A program made the translations under genes and the position numbers. The notes under the pieces were generated by a model that did no database searches, was not told the DNA's origin, and saw only the letters and a program-made list of their open reading frames with translations. Below are positions 11,976 through 21,690 of a DNA stretch of 64,000 bases, one piece after another (the stretch's first letter is position 1; each line of letters starts with the position of its first letter). Origin of the DNA: Plenodomus lindquistii (Eukaryota > Ascomycota > Dothideomycetes > Pleosporales > Leptosphaeriaceae); contig JANUWI010000002.1 in assembly GCA_025504975.1 (NCBI GenBank), positions 2,294,001 to 2,358,000 on the forward strand, read 5' to 3'.

Positions 11976-12083
11976 GACCAGGCGTAGCCGAAGGCCACGC
12001 TTCAGTTCCCGTACATTTACAGAATAGATGAGAGTTTTCTGGAGTAACTCTATAGGTAAGTTAAGTAAATGCATGGGGATCAT
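11976..12083 (-). pseudogene. Fragment related to the F-box-like/ankyrin gene at 14.2-15.7 kb
   Basis: Minus-strand translation gives MHLLNLPIELLQKTLIYS followed by VNVRELKRGLRLRLVNR. This matches the N-terminus of the intact gene ending at 15682 (ISHLPLELLHEILYHAVQ, then VRGLRRGLQLRLVNR). The nucleotide match is also visible: 11978-12035 aligns with about 15585-15643, sharing blocks such as CGATTGAC, GAAGGCC and TGGAGTAA. Similarity ends abruptly after LVNR. The sequence beyond reads as the antisense of the ABC pseudogene, so this is a severed 5' end rather than a gene. Confidence 0.75.
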
Positions 12084-12723
12084 GAGTGGTCGAATTTACA
12101 TGTCGAGGAGTGTGAGTTCATGGAGCGTTGATGATACACCTAGTAGCTGACTGCTGCTAACTCCACCTCTTCAGTTTCAAAATCGAGGCACAGCTGTATG
12201 CCTCGTTGCGACCAGAATATCCGAGGGTCGCTCCGTGACTTCGCTACGTTACCGGCGAATCGTGCTCCTGCTCCCAACTTACGCGCCCGGTCGATTTGAG
12301 AGCAACCCACTGTTTTCCGCGCGTGACATCACACACTACCAAGAGTCGTTTCACAGCCGTCGCCGCCAAGGGCCACTTGCGGCAAAGCCTAATGTGACGG
12401 GGGCGCAAGTTGAGATAGATTGCGGCGTGGCAAGGCTGTGCTCGTACTCTGCGCTTCCTGCGACCTTGCCCCACAGTCGTCGAGGCAGAGCAAAGCTCCC
12501 AACATCTTACTAGCAAACTCTACGCCACAGATATGCAAGATTTCACCGAGACAGTTTGGCCGAGACGAGTTGGTGGTCAATGTAAGGCACTTTTAGAGAA
12601 GCTGCAAAAATCGATTGGGGTGTTTATATGATATCTCGAAACATTGTAAGACGGCTTCGTATACGCTCGCCCGCAATCATGTCCTCGGATGCACTTGCGT
12701 GATTCCCAGAAATTCTCCTCGAC
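12084..12723. other. Intergenic, unassigned
   Basis: About 640 nt. Overlapping frames of 60-90 codons on both strands (about 12235-12580) have no recognisable domain. Probably decayed sequence plus the promoter of the small membrane-protein gene. Confidence 0.4.
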
Positions 12724-13438
12724 ATGAATGCTACCATCAGTTCTACCGTACCCTGCTCGCCTTGTGATTCACACATTTCCAGGCGAAGCTCCTATGCGTC
12801 GGACGCGTCAAACCTCGATAATATACCCCGTGCGGAAGTCGTGCACTGGAAGAAGCTTGTTCTGGGATTAGTGCTCGGATCGCTTGCGCTGGCTCTTCTT
12901 ACTTCCGCTTTAATATACCGCATTGTTTGGATGCACCAGCGCCGTAAGCGCGACATGCAGACGGGACTGTTACCAAAATACGAGAGAGTGACGAGACCAG
13001 GTAGACAGAGAGCGCCTTTATAGGATGTGCATCGAATGTGAATACTAACAATCTCTAGTACTTGCATCGCGTTCCAATCTGCGCTTTCCCTTTCAATCCA
13101 CACCCCAGCGGCGCTCTGCCATCGATACGTTCAAGGCACGACGCTATCGGCATTCATCTCAGATGGGATCAAGATGGCTCAGGAACCCCTTGGTTCCGGC
13201 ACGATCAGAACCACTCCGCATCCCAGATACAAAGACTCTCACGACCTGCCCGTTCCCAAACTGCAAGATGCCCACACATACTCAACCCTCCCCTCCGTTG
13301 TTGTGCTACTCACCGTCAATATACTCAACTTCTGCAACAAGAGCATCTTCTGTTACGCTCTTGCAAGGGGGTTGTATATCTGATGTGCATGCGAATGGGA
13401 CATACCTTGCCGCTCTTGAGGAGCTAGGGTTCTTGTAG
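12724..13438 (+). CDS. Hypothetical single-pass membrane protein
   Basis: Not recognised. Two exons, 12724-13000 and 13059-13438, give 218 residues. The 58-nt intron is convincing: GTAGAC donor, a perfect TACTAAC branch site and CTCTAG acceptor, with the frame open on both sides. Exon 1 encodes a Ser/Cys-rich N-terminus, then KKLVLGLVLGSLALALLTSA as the start of one strong membrane helix (about residues 40-65), followed by a basic stop-transfer stretch (HQRRKRDMQ). The second exon encodes a basic, Ser/Pro/Thr-rich tail with scattered Cys (TCPFPNCKM). By the positive-inside rule the long C-terminal tail would face the cytosol. It lies in an island with pseudogenes, so it may be lineage-specific or itself decaying. 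Confidence 0.5.
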
Positions 13439-13703
13439 AAAGTGATGGCGCGAAATCATATACTATTTATAGAAAAAGATCCCAAGGAGATTTAGAGATT
13501 GTAAAGTCATAGCTAGCTTTCGTAAGAATCTATATTTCATGTGTACCTCAACGTCCACAATAGTCGCTGCTATCAAGAGGTACTTATTGTGTATAAGCCT
13601 GGCATTATTAGTGGCGTGCATAGTAGCTTAAACAGAACCAACATGCATACGAATTTACATGACTACAAAGACAGAATAAAGTGTTGCATTGACCGCAAAA
13701 GGG

Positions 13704-13709
13704 AAAAAA
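13704..13709 (-). terminator. RNA polymerase III terminator of the tRNA gene
   Basis: Read on the minus strand, the tRNA 3' end at 13718 is followed by 8 nt (CATGTTTC) and then six consecutive T, a standard Pol III stop. A second run of four T lies at 13697-13700. Confidence 0.8.
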
Positions 13710-13729
13710 GAAACATGTAGCTTTCACAA

Positions 13730-13738
13730 GTTTCGATC
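13730..13738 (-). promoter_or_regulatory. Pol III B box
   Basis: GATCGAAAC on the minus strand, matching the B-box core GWTCRANNC in the form found in initiator tRNAs. It lies in the T arm, downstream of the insert. Confidence 0.75.
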
Positions 13739-13747
13739 TTGTGTCCT

Positions 13748-13801
13748 CTGCTTAATATTAGTCTTTCATTTATTTCTACAGTGCTCAAGAGGACTACGAA
13801 C
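13748..13801 (-). other. Intron-like insert in the initiator tRNA
   Basis: Exactly 54 nt between G43 and A44 of the tRNA. It begins GTTCGT, the same donor hexamer used by the gluconokinase intron and by vps26 intron 2 in this window. It contains ACTAAT, a good match to the fungal branch consensus CTRAY, about 11 nt before its end, and it finishes AAGCAG. Length and layout are those of the local spliceosomal introns. It could instead be removed by the tRNA endonuclease or be retained. The boundary can slide by one base because both sides carry G. Confidence 0.65.
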
Positions 13802-13825
13802 CCGGGTTATGAGCCCGGCGCGCTT

Positions 13826-13836
13826 CCACTGCGCCA
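13826..13836 (-). promoter_or_regulatory. Pol III A box
   Basis: TGGCGCAGTGG on the minus strand, agreeing with the A-box consensus TRGYNNARNNG, in the D arm of the tRNA. Confidence 0.75.
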
Positions 13837-13843
13837 GAAAGCT

Positions 13844-14197
13844 TGTTGTTACGTTGATGAAGCGTATCTGATAGTCAGAGTATAGATGTACTTGCTTAGA
13901 AGTGATGGGGTGGACGAATGAGGACGTGACGATGTGGGGCGGCGTGTAAAAGTCGACGGCAGATAATTTTGGGAGTGTGACTCATGGACAAAAAGTTGGA
14001 AATATCTTGGAAAGACTCTTATTAAAGGGAGTTGAGAGTTCGAGGGAGCGAGAGGATAGGAGTGGAACTTTCGAACCCACGGGTAGCATATCTTGCTCGA
14101 TCCTTTATCAAAGTAATGTTCATTCTAGTTTTCTAGATAAGCGCTTTCCTTCCTTTTCAAGCCTTTCTGTATAAAGTCAGTACCGTTTGAGCTGTTA
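13844..14197. other. Intergenic
   Basis: About 350 nt between the tRNA and the 3' end of the F-box-like/ankyrin gene. A B-box-like sequence near 14088-14099 does not sit in a foldable tRNA. No gene seen. Confidence 0.5.
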
Positions 14198-15682
14198 CTA
14201 TTTTGCAGCAAACTCACCAGTCTCAGCTATAAGGTCTAGCATCGATTCCAGTCCCTCCGCTCTCCCCGCGTCCAGACACTCCTTCAAGGTTGTTTCGTTG
14301 CTCACTCGAGCACCGTAATCCAACAAGAGCCGAAACATCGCCTTGTGTTCGAAATGTACTGTATAAACCAAACAGCGTTGAAGATCCGCTTGCTTGACAA
14401 CTCCATGCCGGATCATTTCAAGCACCACGTCCCAATGGCCCCTTCTCGCAGCATAGTACACTGCATCGCCAGGTTCTGCATTATGATGTAACAGAATTTG
14501 GACAATTGCGTGGTATCCGCGATCGGCCGCCTGCTCCATGGGCTTGGGGTAGCTTTGAACTTTCATGCCATGCCACAGGAAAAGGCGCACAATATGCTCG
14601 TCACCTCGCGAGACTGCACAGAGAAACGGCTGCTGTTCATCCGGGGGGCATGTGCCACCAACATGTGCGCCCAGTTCGAGATAGCGAGCTGCCATGGCTG
14701 TCCATCCTCTTCTCGAGCTGTAGCGGAGAAACCTTTCGTAACGAAAGGGTCCGAATTGACCGAACACATCATGTATCTTGCGCTTCTCCTGTAGGAAGTC
14801 GAAGATCTCTGGATCCGAAGGCTCTATTTCGCAGAGTGTTCGCTCTGAGCGGCGGTATTCAGGTTTCGAAACCCTGTCGTAGATGTTCCACGGGTACTTT
14901 TCAACCTCGTAGTAGTAGACGAATCGTGCGGCTTCCAAGTCTCCATATTGCGCTACGAAGTAGAGTACATGATATCGGTCTTTGTGAAACCTCTGGACAT
15001 TGCCGGGATCGGCAACCATCATGGCTGCTAGAAGTTTGTGATTCCCGCTCTTGGCCGCAAGCACGCTCGCGGATCCAAAGAAATAACTAGATACTGACCA
15101 TATCTCCCTCTTTTCTGCGATCCATCTCTCGATGACTGGTGTGGTATGTATGCACAGGGCAGCGGTGAAGACACAGTTGTCTAGTGAGCTGGCATCGTAC
15201 CCATGGAATCTTTCCGTTCTCCAAACATCGGAATTTTCATTGTCTAGAATATAGGGACACAGTTCATGAACATATTCTCGGACACTCCGTCCATCGGCCG
15301 CCTCCTGTGCCAGTCGCTCGGCGACATTGCATATCCGGACTAAAGCCGGATTGCCGTTCTTGCTTTCAGATATGATTCGGCATTCCAGATAATCTGCCGC
15401 AAAAAACGGTAGCGGAATCCTGTCAAGAGTATTGAAAGGACAGTGCGTCTTCTGGACTTCGTACAAACGCTGCTCGACACAACGGTTTATGAATAGCGAC
15501 TTGAGTACTTCTCGAGAAAACAGACCTGCCATGACATTAGGATACGCGAGTACATCTTGGTGTTTTGCTTGGAACCTACGATTGACGAGCCGTAGTTGAA
15601 GGCCGCGCCTGAGTCCTCGCACTTGAACGGCGTGGTAGAGGATTTCATGGAGTAATTCCAACGGAAGATGGGATATGAGCAT
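14198..15682 (-). CDS. F-box-like / ankyrin-repeat protein
   Basis: Single exon, 494 residues from the ATG at 15682 (the frame extends nine codons upstream without an ATG). The N-terminus ISHLPLELLHEILYHAV followed by LRLVNRRF resembles the F-box-like start of a large family of ankyrin proteins in Dothideomycetes. The middle has no clear domain. From about residue 330 to the end there are degenerate ankyrin-type repeats: MAARYLELGAHVGG, AVSRGDEHIVRLFLWHGMKV, AADRGYHAIVQILLHHNAEP, AARRGHWDVVLEMIRHGV and FEHKAMFRLLLDYGARV. Such proteins may serve as substrate adaptors for ubiquitin ligases, but the target is unknown. A severed paralogous 5' end lies 2.1 kb away at 11976-12083, so the family has been duplicated or rearranged locally. 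Confidence 0.75.
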   Translation of the reverse strand: MLISHLPLELLHEILYHAVQVRGLRRGLQLRLVNRRFQAKHQDVLAYPNVMAGLFSREVLKSLFINRCVEQRLYEVQKTHCPFNTLDRIPLPFFAADYLECRIISESKNGNPALVRICNVAERLAQEAADGRSVREYVHELCPYILDNENSDVWRTERFHGYDASSLDNCVFTAALCIHTTPVIERWIAEKREIWSVSSYFFGSASVLAAKSGNHKLLAAMMVADPGNVQRFHKDRYHVLYFVAQYGDLEAARFVYYYEVEKYPWNIYDRVSKPEYRRSERTLCEIEPSDPEIFDFLQEKRKIHDVFGQFGPFRYERFLRYSSRRGWTAMAARYLELGAHVGGTCPPDEQQPFLCAVSRGDEHIVRLFLWHGMKVQSYPKPMEQAADRGYHAIVQILLHHNAEPGDAVYYAARRGHWDVVLEMIRHGVVKQADLQRCLVYTVHFEHKAMFRLLLDYGARVSNETTLKECLDAGRAEGLESMLDLIAETGEFAAK

Positions 15683-16169
15683 TGTGTTCAGGTTCTGAAC
15701 TCGGCGCACAATATCTGTTCAAGGCGAGTGTGCCAGTCATTCTTTAAGATGAGTGCCATTCGTGGCTGCCTGGGCTATGCCACGAGGCGCTTCTACACCG
15801 AGAGCGCTTAGAACGACAGGGGATCCATTTCACGCGCGGCTAGTTAGCGTGATCGATGCAGGGAAAGTAAGGACGCATAATGTTTTTGTTGTGCATTCAA
15901 CAGGTAGCAAAGCCGCGAAGAAGTAAGATATAATGGTCTATTTCCAAATCGAAAAAACGTCGCGGACGGGAATTAGCTGTTGCGTAGGTCTAGAGAAAAA
16001 CGGATGGTATACGCATTGAACAAAAAAGCCCAAGAACGCCGGTTGCCAAGTAGTCTTCTTCTTCTTCATTGTCTTCGTCTTCGACTCCCCGAAGGTAGCT
16101 TCACATCACAGCACCTTCATTCACAATTCAACTCCCACCTCATCGTCAACCTTCGCCAAACTCGTCTTT
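15683..16169. other. Intergenic
   Basis: About 490 nt: promoter of the F-box-like/ankyrin gene and 3' region of the long-chain-base kinase gene. Nothing else recognised. Confidence 0.5.
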
Positions 16170-17831
16170 TTAAACACCCACCGCCTCACACACTCTCCCC
16201 CCTTTACTCAACACTGTCCCCAGCCCCTTGTGCACCTCGACCTGAAACCCCTCAAACGGCACCCTCTCCCCATCAATACTGATATACCCCTCTTTGCCAT
16301 CCCTCTTGTGCGGTATAATTCTGTACGCAGCGACTTTCTGGTAATCCACATGCGGCAGATCGAAAAAGGTGTTGTTCTCGACACTGAGCAAAGTCTGGAT
16401 AGCAGTGTGGCGGGCAATATCGCCGCGAATGCGGACGAGATCGAGACAGCCATCGGAGGGCAGGGCAGCGGGAAAAAAGTTTGCGTCGGGAGACATGTAG
16501 GATAGGTTTCCGGCGTAGAAGTTGCCGAGATGGGGGTGCGGTACTAATTCCCAGTCTGATGGTAAGGCATCGTTGATGGTTCCATATTTGAGGTCCGGAA
16601 GACCGGCATCAATAGTGGGGATGGAACGGTCATCTGTGTCCCGAGGTGGCTTTGAGGCTTCGAGGCGGTAGGCGTCGCGGACAGCGGATTTGTTGGCGTG
16701 CTCGACTTTGACGGCGATGTCGGCTGGATAGATGGTCTTGGACAGGAGACGCACGAGGAAACCCCAGGTGAAGCGCGCGCTGCCCATCCAGCGGAGGTGT
16801 TCGGTCGCGAGATCTGTTTCCGCGACGATACCGACGGATTGAGAGAGAAAGGAGAGGTAGCGGCGGTCGCCTTGGGTTATGGAGGCTAGGTCGAGAGGTG
16901 TGCGAAGGCCTTTGACAACGGCGAGGGCGGCGAGACTGGGATCGTCGGTTCCGTTGAGGTTCAGGCTCAAGGCGTTGCCTGAGCCACAGGGGAGCTGGGC
17001 CACGGCGATCTTGACCAGCGCTCGCGCAGCATCTGGTCTTTTCCCCAAGCCATTCCAGACTTCATGTGGTATGCCGTCTCCCGAGGCGCATGCGACAACG
17101 TCATATGCCTCGATATCCAAGTCTTGGGCAATCTCCACGCCATGCCCATTATGCTGCGTCTTCTCAACGTCCAGTTCACATCGCGCCGCCGCAAAAATGG
17201 GCGCGATTGATTTGTGGTACATCTTCAGTGCGCCGCCCTGTCCCCCAAATGGGTTGATGAGCACCTTGACGCGCTTGCGCCGCTGCGATGCGCCATATGC
17301 GCGGTCCAGCAGCCTTTCTATCCAAGCCTCTGAGAGCTGGCCATCGGGCTTGTCGAGTGTGTAGCTGATAATGGCCGGCCGTACCGACTTGGCCGATATC
17401 GTCTGCGCATACTGAATGGTGACTTGGCCGTCTTCGGAGTGTTCGGCCCAGAGAATGTTGTGAAAGGGGATTGAGCGAGTGGATTTGTTCTCTGCCGGTG
17501 TGAGCAGGGGTTACGTGAAGGAAGGCATGAGCGCTTACTGCCAGCAAGAGACAGGCCGCAGCAGTTGCTGCTGCTTCTGCTGTCCAGGAGCGCTTCGTCT
17601 GGTGCGACTTGTCAGTAAACAAGGCCACTGGACCGGGAATGCATCCTCGCCACATGACATACCCAATACTATCAGAGAATCCGTCCCCAGGGTCAGTGAG
17701 GCATTCCGGCCGACCGCAAGCGTATCCGGCAAGTGTGCAGTATTCGGGCGCTCATTCGCCTCGCTCGCAGCCTGCGGCGTCGCGACCAAGGGATCTTGAA
17801 AGGGATCCTCGTGGGCCGCAGTCGTCGTCAT
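16170..17831 (-). CDS. LCB4: Sphingoid long-chain-base kinase (Lcb4/Lcb5-like)
   Basis: Phosphorylates sphingoid long-chain bases (phytosphingosine, dihydrosphingosine) using ATP, producing signalling lipids at membranes. Three exons (17831-17663, 17598-17539, 17491-16170) with introns of 64 and 47 nt give 516 residues. The diacylglycerol-kinase catalytic fold is complete: VLINPFGGQGGA (ATP-binding C1), CASGDGIPHEVWNGL with the SGDG signature, LPCGSGNALSLNL (C3), FLSQSVGIVAETDL, and a C-terminal GEKVPFE-like block ISIDGERVPFEGFQVEVH. The upstream exons supply the N-terminal strand region SLTLGTDSLIVLGDEALL and IPFHNILWAEHSED, typical of fungal homologues. It lies tail-to-head with the beta-COP gene, same strand. 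Specificity (Lcb4 or a close paralogue) is inferred. Confidence 0.93.
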
Positions 17832-18358
17832 CGTTATCGCAAGGACTCGCAGAGCAGGAGCAGCATTCTGCTGACCGTGTGGGCAAGCACGAGGGGCACG
17901 GTTGGATTTGTTTGGCGAGGGGAGCGAGAGTCAGCGTGCACCTCAGCTGTTCGCGCTTCCGACGGCTTGGCGGATGCCGTCGGGTGATTTCATGTTTGTT
18001 CGTCACGCATGCAACCAACAACAAGGAAACATGGCCGTTGGATTCTGGCCCGTGCCGAGGCCGTTACATGCACAAGACTCGAAACAGCAATTTCAACAAC
18101 TTCAAGCTGCAGTGTCAAGAGTCGACGTACTGGTTCATGTCTTACGTACTCGAATGCTACGATACTACCATACACTCCTCATGACTTTTTTGGATCCCAT
18201 GCTCCCCCAAAAGGCTCAAGTGACCAAAACAAGACACACAAACAGGCCTATCCTTCCTCTTGCGCACGCGTCTCTAATATTGGCATTTGTGCCCAAGTCC
18301 CACACCAGCGCCTGCATTATCGTAACCTTGCCCATCACATCACCTTGGTCCCGCTTGC
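17832..18358. other. Intergenic
   Basis: About 530 nt between two minus-strand genes: promoter of the long-chain-base kinase and 3' region of the beta-COP gene. Overlapping open frames on the plus strand look like chance. Confidence 0.5.
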
Positions 18359-21300
18359 TCATGCCACACCAACCTTGTTCAACCCCTTCAGCGATCCTAG
18401 GCTCAATGCCAGGCCCTGTGATCTACTTCGGATGCGTACAAACCCTGTGATAGGCCCGTTGTCACCTTCCTTTTCTATACTCAGATTGGCAAGAGCATCC
18501 TCGCCTATACTTGGTTAGCATGCTGCATAGTAGACACAATCTCGAGTGACATACCGAAGACACTTCTAGCGTATAGGTTGGCCGACAAGAACTGGCAGTC
18601 GCCCTTCATCGACGCTTCAGGCGTCAGACAGCTCATGTTGGTGCATGCCATGAGCTGCTTCAAGAATTCGCGCAACGTCTTTGCCTTGGAGTTGATGTTG
18701 ACCTTGTTCTCCCATTCAAATTCGGTCCACATCGTTCGGAACTGCGTCTCGGTACATTGCGCCGGCTTGATGTAATCCATAATGTCTACATGCACATCGT
18801 TAAGAATGACTACATTGGAGTCAACCCCCTTTTCACTATCCTACTGTTAGCCGATATCGAATGTGCCAATTTCAGCAACTTACCCCTCGTAAATGATGTT
18901 ACCAAAGATGACACCAGTGTCAGTGGAAGAAACTATCAAATTTCAGTAATACGTCCATGAAAATTGCATTGATTTCTTACCCTTGATGGTCGCTTGGATG
19001 TTGATGAAGTCGTGGGGACCGACATTTTGTGTCGATGGCCTTTCAACGACCTTGAGGTCACCAAGCGTGGCGAATTCAATGGTCAAATTTTGCAGCGTCT
19101 CGGTCGTTTGGTTGACCAGAAGCACATCGAGAACAATGTCGAATTGGTGAACCTGGATGGGTTAGGTAAATCCACACAACCTCAAACACGCACCTTACCT
19201 TCACATAAGTCTCCGCGTAGACAGAGTCGGAGAAACCAGTCAGCTGTACGACGCGGCTGAGCTTCGAAGTCATGTCTTCGGTCGCTGTGTCGCCACCCGT
19301 CGCTCGCTCCAGATCTTCGCCGACCTCATCACTGCCATCCGCGTCCTTCTTCTTCAGCTGACGGATGTTGAACGAATCGTCGACGTTGACCGCCGACTTC
19401 GCTCTTTCGGAAGCCTCCTTCGCTGCCCGCTTCTTCTCCTCCGTCTGGACCATGGTGCGGAAAGACTTTCGTGTGTCTTGAAGAAAAACAGTCTCAAGCT
19501 CCTTTCTTTGCGCGAACTCTGAGAGCGACCGAACGCAAGACATGATACGATCGACAGAGTCTTCGTCGATGAAGGTCTTGACAAAGTGTGACTGCCCGAC
19601 ACGAATAATCGAAATCATTATCAACATGGCCTCTGCACGCAGCGCATTGGTGCGTGCAGCGTCTTCGGATAACTCAGAGTGGCGCATGACGAGCTTGGTC
19701 AGGGTACTGGACAGAACAGTAGCGAGGTAGTAATCACCGTCCAGTACGAGCTGGCGCAGTGGCGGTTTCTGTGAGTTCTTGACAGCTTCAAGCTTGGCTT
19801 TTGCGGCGGCAGACGATGTGAGTGCACTCTCGGTGGCGTATGTGCCGTCGGCAAGTACCTTTCGTGATCCTGTGGGCGCAGCTGTAGACTTGGCGTGTCC
19901 ATTGACTTGCTCTGTGCTGTCTTTGCCTTCAGACGCGTCATCCAGCAGACGTTGTTCGGAGGCAAGGATTGGGATTTCTCCTAAAGAAGATCGAATGCCC
20001 TTCCAAGCATCGCGAATGTCTTTGGCTTCCAACGAGAATTCACCAATGATCCAGAGTACTCCGCGATAGACCTTGCCAGCGCGCACTTCACCGAGAGTCG
20101 AAACAAGGCGTTCAATGATAGAAGCCCGGAGGTCTGGGAACCTTTCGACAACCTCCTTCACAAAAGAGATGACATCGACAGCGGAAGCGTTACTGCTGAC
20201 GTCGGAGATGAAGTCCATGAGAGATCCAACAACGCTGGCGGCAACTTCTGGGAACTTGATGGCGGCAGAATGTATCGAGGAGATGAGGAGTGATCGGTAT
20301 TCAGAGTTCTTTTCGTACTGCTCGTCCACGGTCTTCATCAGCTCCTTCTTCAAGAGCAAAACTACCTCCTCGACGTTTCTGCTCGAGATCATCTCCATGG
20401 CGATGTTGAGAGACTTCTTCCGCACGTCCAGATCTGTGCTCGACAAGACGCGCAGCACCTCCATTGTAAGGTCATCCAGGACTCCTTCATTCTTATACCG
20501 CAGTTGGTCGACACGCTCCAAAACAATGAGCTTGACGTTGTTGTCTGGCTCCTTGATGGCCAGTTCGACAAATTTGCCGGCGGCCGCCTTGACTGCAACG
20601 GGGTTGCTTGTGAGGGTAGTGAGTGCGTGTGCAGCTTCGTAGATGACCGTGGACACTTGCGACTCGAGCAGGTCAAAGATGAGTCGGAGGTAGCGCGCCT
20701 TGTTGGAAGGGTTTACGATGGCATCCTTGCGGATGAAGTCGAGTTCTGCGAGCAACAAAAGCTCTTCGTGGTTCGGGATGGCATCGAAGACGGTACTGAG
20801 GTATTCGAGAGCCTTGTCGTGGCTCACAGAGACGAGTGCAGCAAATGCGTTGCGCTTGCAGGTCGAGTCGCTTTCGTCTTCGAGGAAGGTGGTCAGGAGG
20901 TCGGGCGCATCCGGCATGAGCTCGGGGAGATGGGTGAAGATGGAGGCGATGGCGAAGGTTGCATTCTTGCGGACGTAGGCATGACGGTGAGTGAGACACT
21001 GGCGCACCGGTTCTGTGCATGTCAGCGGGTACACATGGGACCGCAGAGTGATGTGACGTACGTAGCAAGGGCTCTACCAGCTCCGCGTCCCGCAGTTTTG
21101 TTCTGTATAGTGTCAGCGTCGTTGTGCAGTCAAGTCGCAGCTGCCGTACACGAAGCGCAACGTGTTTCCTCGCACGTATTCGTTGGGCGCCTGCAAGTCG
21201 AAGCGAATCGCATTGCTTTGCATTGTCAGCCAATTCCAGTGTGTTCCCATGATACCATGTCACGCACCAGACCAAGATCCATTCCTGCCGCAGCTTGCCC

Positions 21301-21690
21301 TGGGCGTCGTGCTTGGGGCAGACCTCGAAGAAGAAGTACATGAGCTTCTTGAGGGGTTTCGACTTGCTAGGCATGACGAAGCGGATAATGTGCATGAGCA
21401 GGCCGGGCTTTGGGTCGCCATTGAGCATGATGGAGAGGATTCGCTTCTGTTGTGTGCGTGTTAGACGGCCAGCTCGACCGAGGCGGGGCAGTCGCCGTGG
21501 GAGATGCGCACCATGGTCTCGATCTTGTGCTCGTCGCTGCCCTTCTCCAGCGACTGCTTCAGCTCATTCTCAGAGGGCACGTCGGCCGCATTGTCCTGGT
21601 GTACCTGCCGTCCTCTGTCAGCGCTCCGCAGCTGCCAGTGCGGCCAGGTGTCCGTACCAGACTGTACGCATTCTCCAGAAACGTCGCCAT
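18359..21690 (-). CDS. SEC26: Coatomer subunit beta (beta-COP)
   Basis: Structural subunit of the COPI coat that drives Golgi-to-ER and intra-Golgi retrograde vesicles. Ten exons: 21690-21658, 21604-21512, 21446-21268, 21215-21150, 21102-21062, 21012-19199, 19152-18981, 18932-18884, 18835-18555 and 18504-18359; the phases agree throughout and give 957 residues, the family's normal size. N-terminal adaptin-like solenoid: MATFLENAYSL, KRILSIMLNGDPKPGLLMHI, FFFEVCPKHDAQGKLRQEWI, APNEYVRGNTLRFV, HRHAYVRKNATFAIASIF, then a long HEAT-repeat exon. A charged linker (about residues 640-700) leads to the C-terminal appendage: FSDSVYAETYVK, VHQFDIVLDVLLVNQT, VVERPSTQNVGPHDF, FGNIIYEG, DVHVDIMDYIKPA and MWTEFEWENKV. 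The five closely spaced short 5' exons suit a heavily spliced housekeeping gene. Divergent from Mago. Confidence 0.96.

Larger units (their letters stand above)
13718..13843 (-). tRNA. Initiator tRNA-Met(CAU), split by a 54-nt insert
   Basis: Removing 13801-13748 leaves a perfect 72-nt cloverleaf. Acceptor stem AGCTTTC (13843-13837) pairs with GAAAGCT (13725-13719), discriminator A at 13718. D arm GCGC-AGTGGAA-GCGC; anticodon arm CCGGG-CTCATAA-CCCGG, with CAT at 13811-13809; variable loop AGGAC; T arm ACAAG-ATCGAAA-CTTGT. Initiator hallmarks are all present: A1:U72, three G:C pairs at 29-31/39-41, and A54 and A60 in the T loop instead of the usual T54. A-box and B-box promoters and a T6 terminator are in place. 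The anticodon-arm 3' strand is complete before the insert, so the insert is at 43/44 and not at the normal tRNA intron site 37/38. No stem has a mismatch, which argues against a dead copy. Confidence 0.85.

Noticed and set aside
13802..13811. Treating the tRNA insert as an ordinary 37/38 tRNA intron
   Set aside because: The full 3' strand of the anticodon stem (CCCGG) follows the anticodon loop directly, and the bases before the variable loop at the far side cannot replace it.
14060..14110. B-box-like GGGTTCGAAAG on the minus strand, possible second tRNA
   Set aside because: No matching acceptor or D arm could be folded around it.
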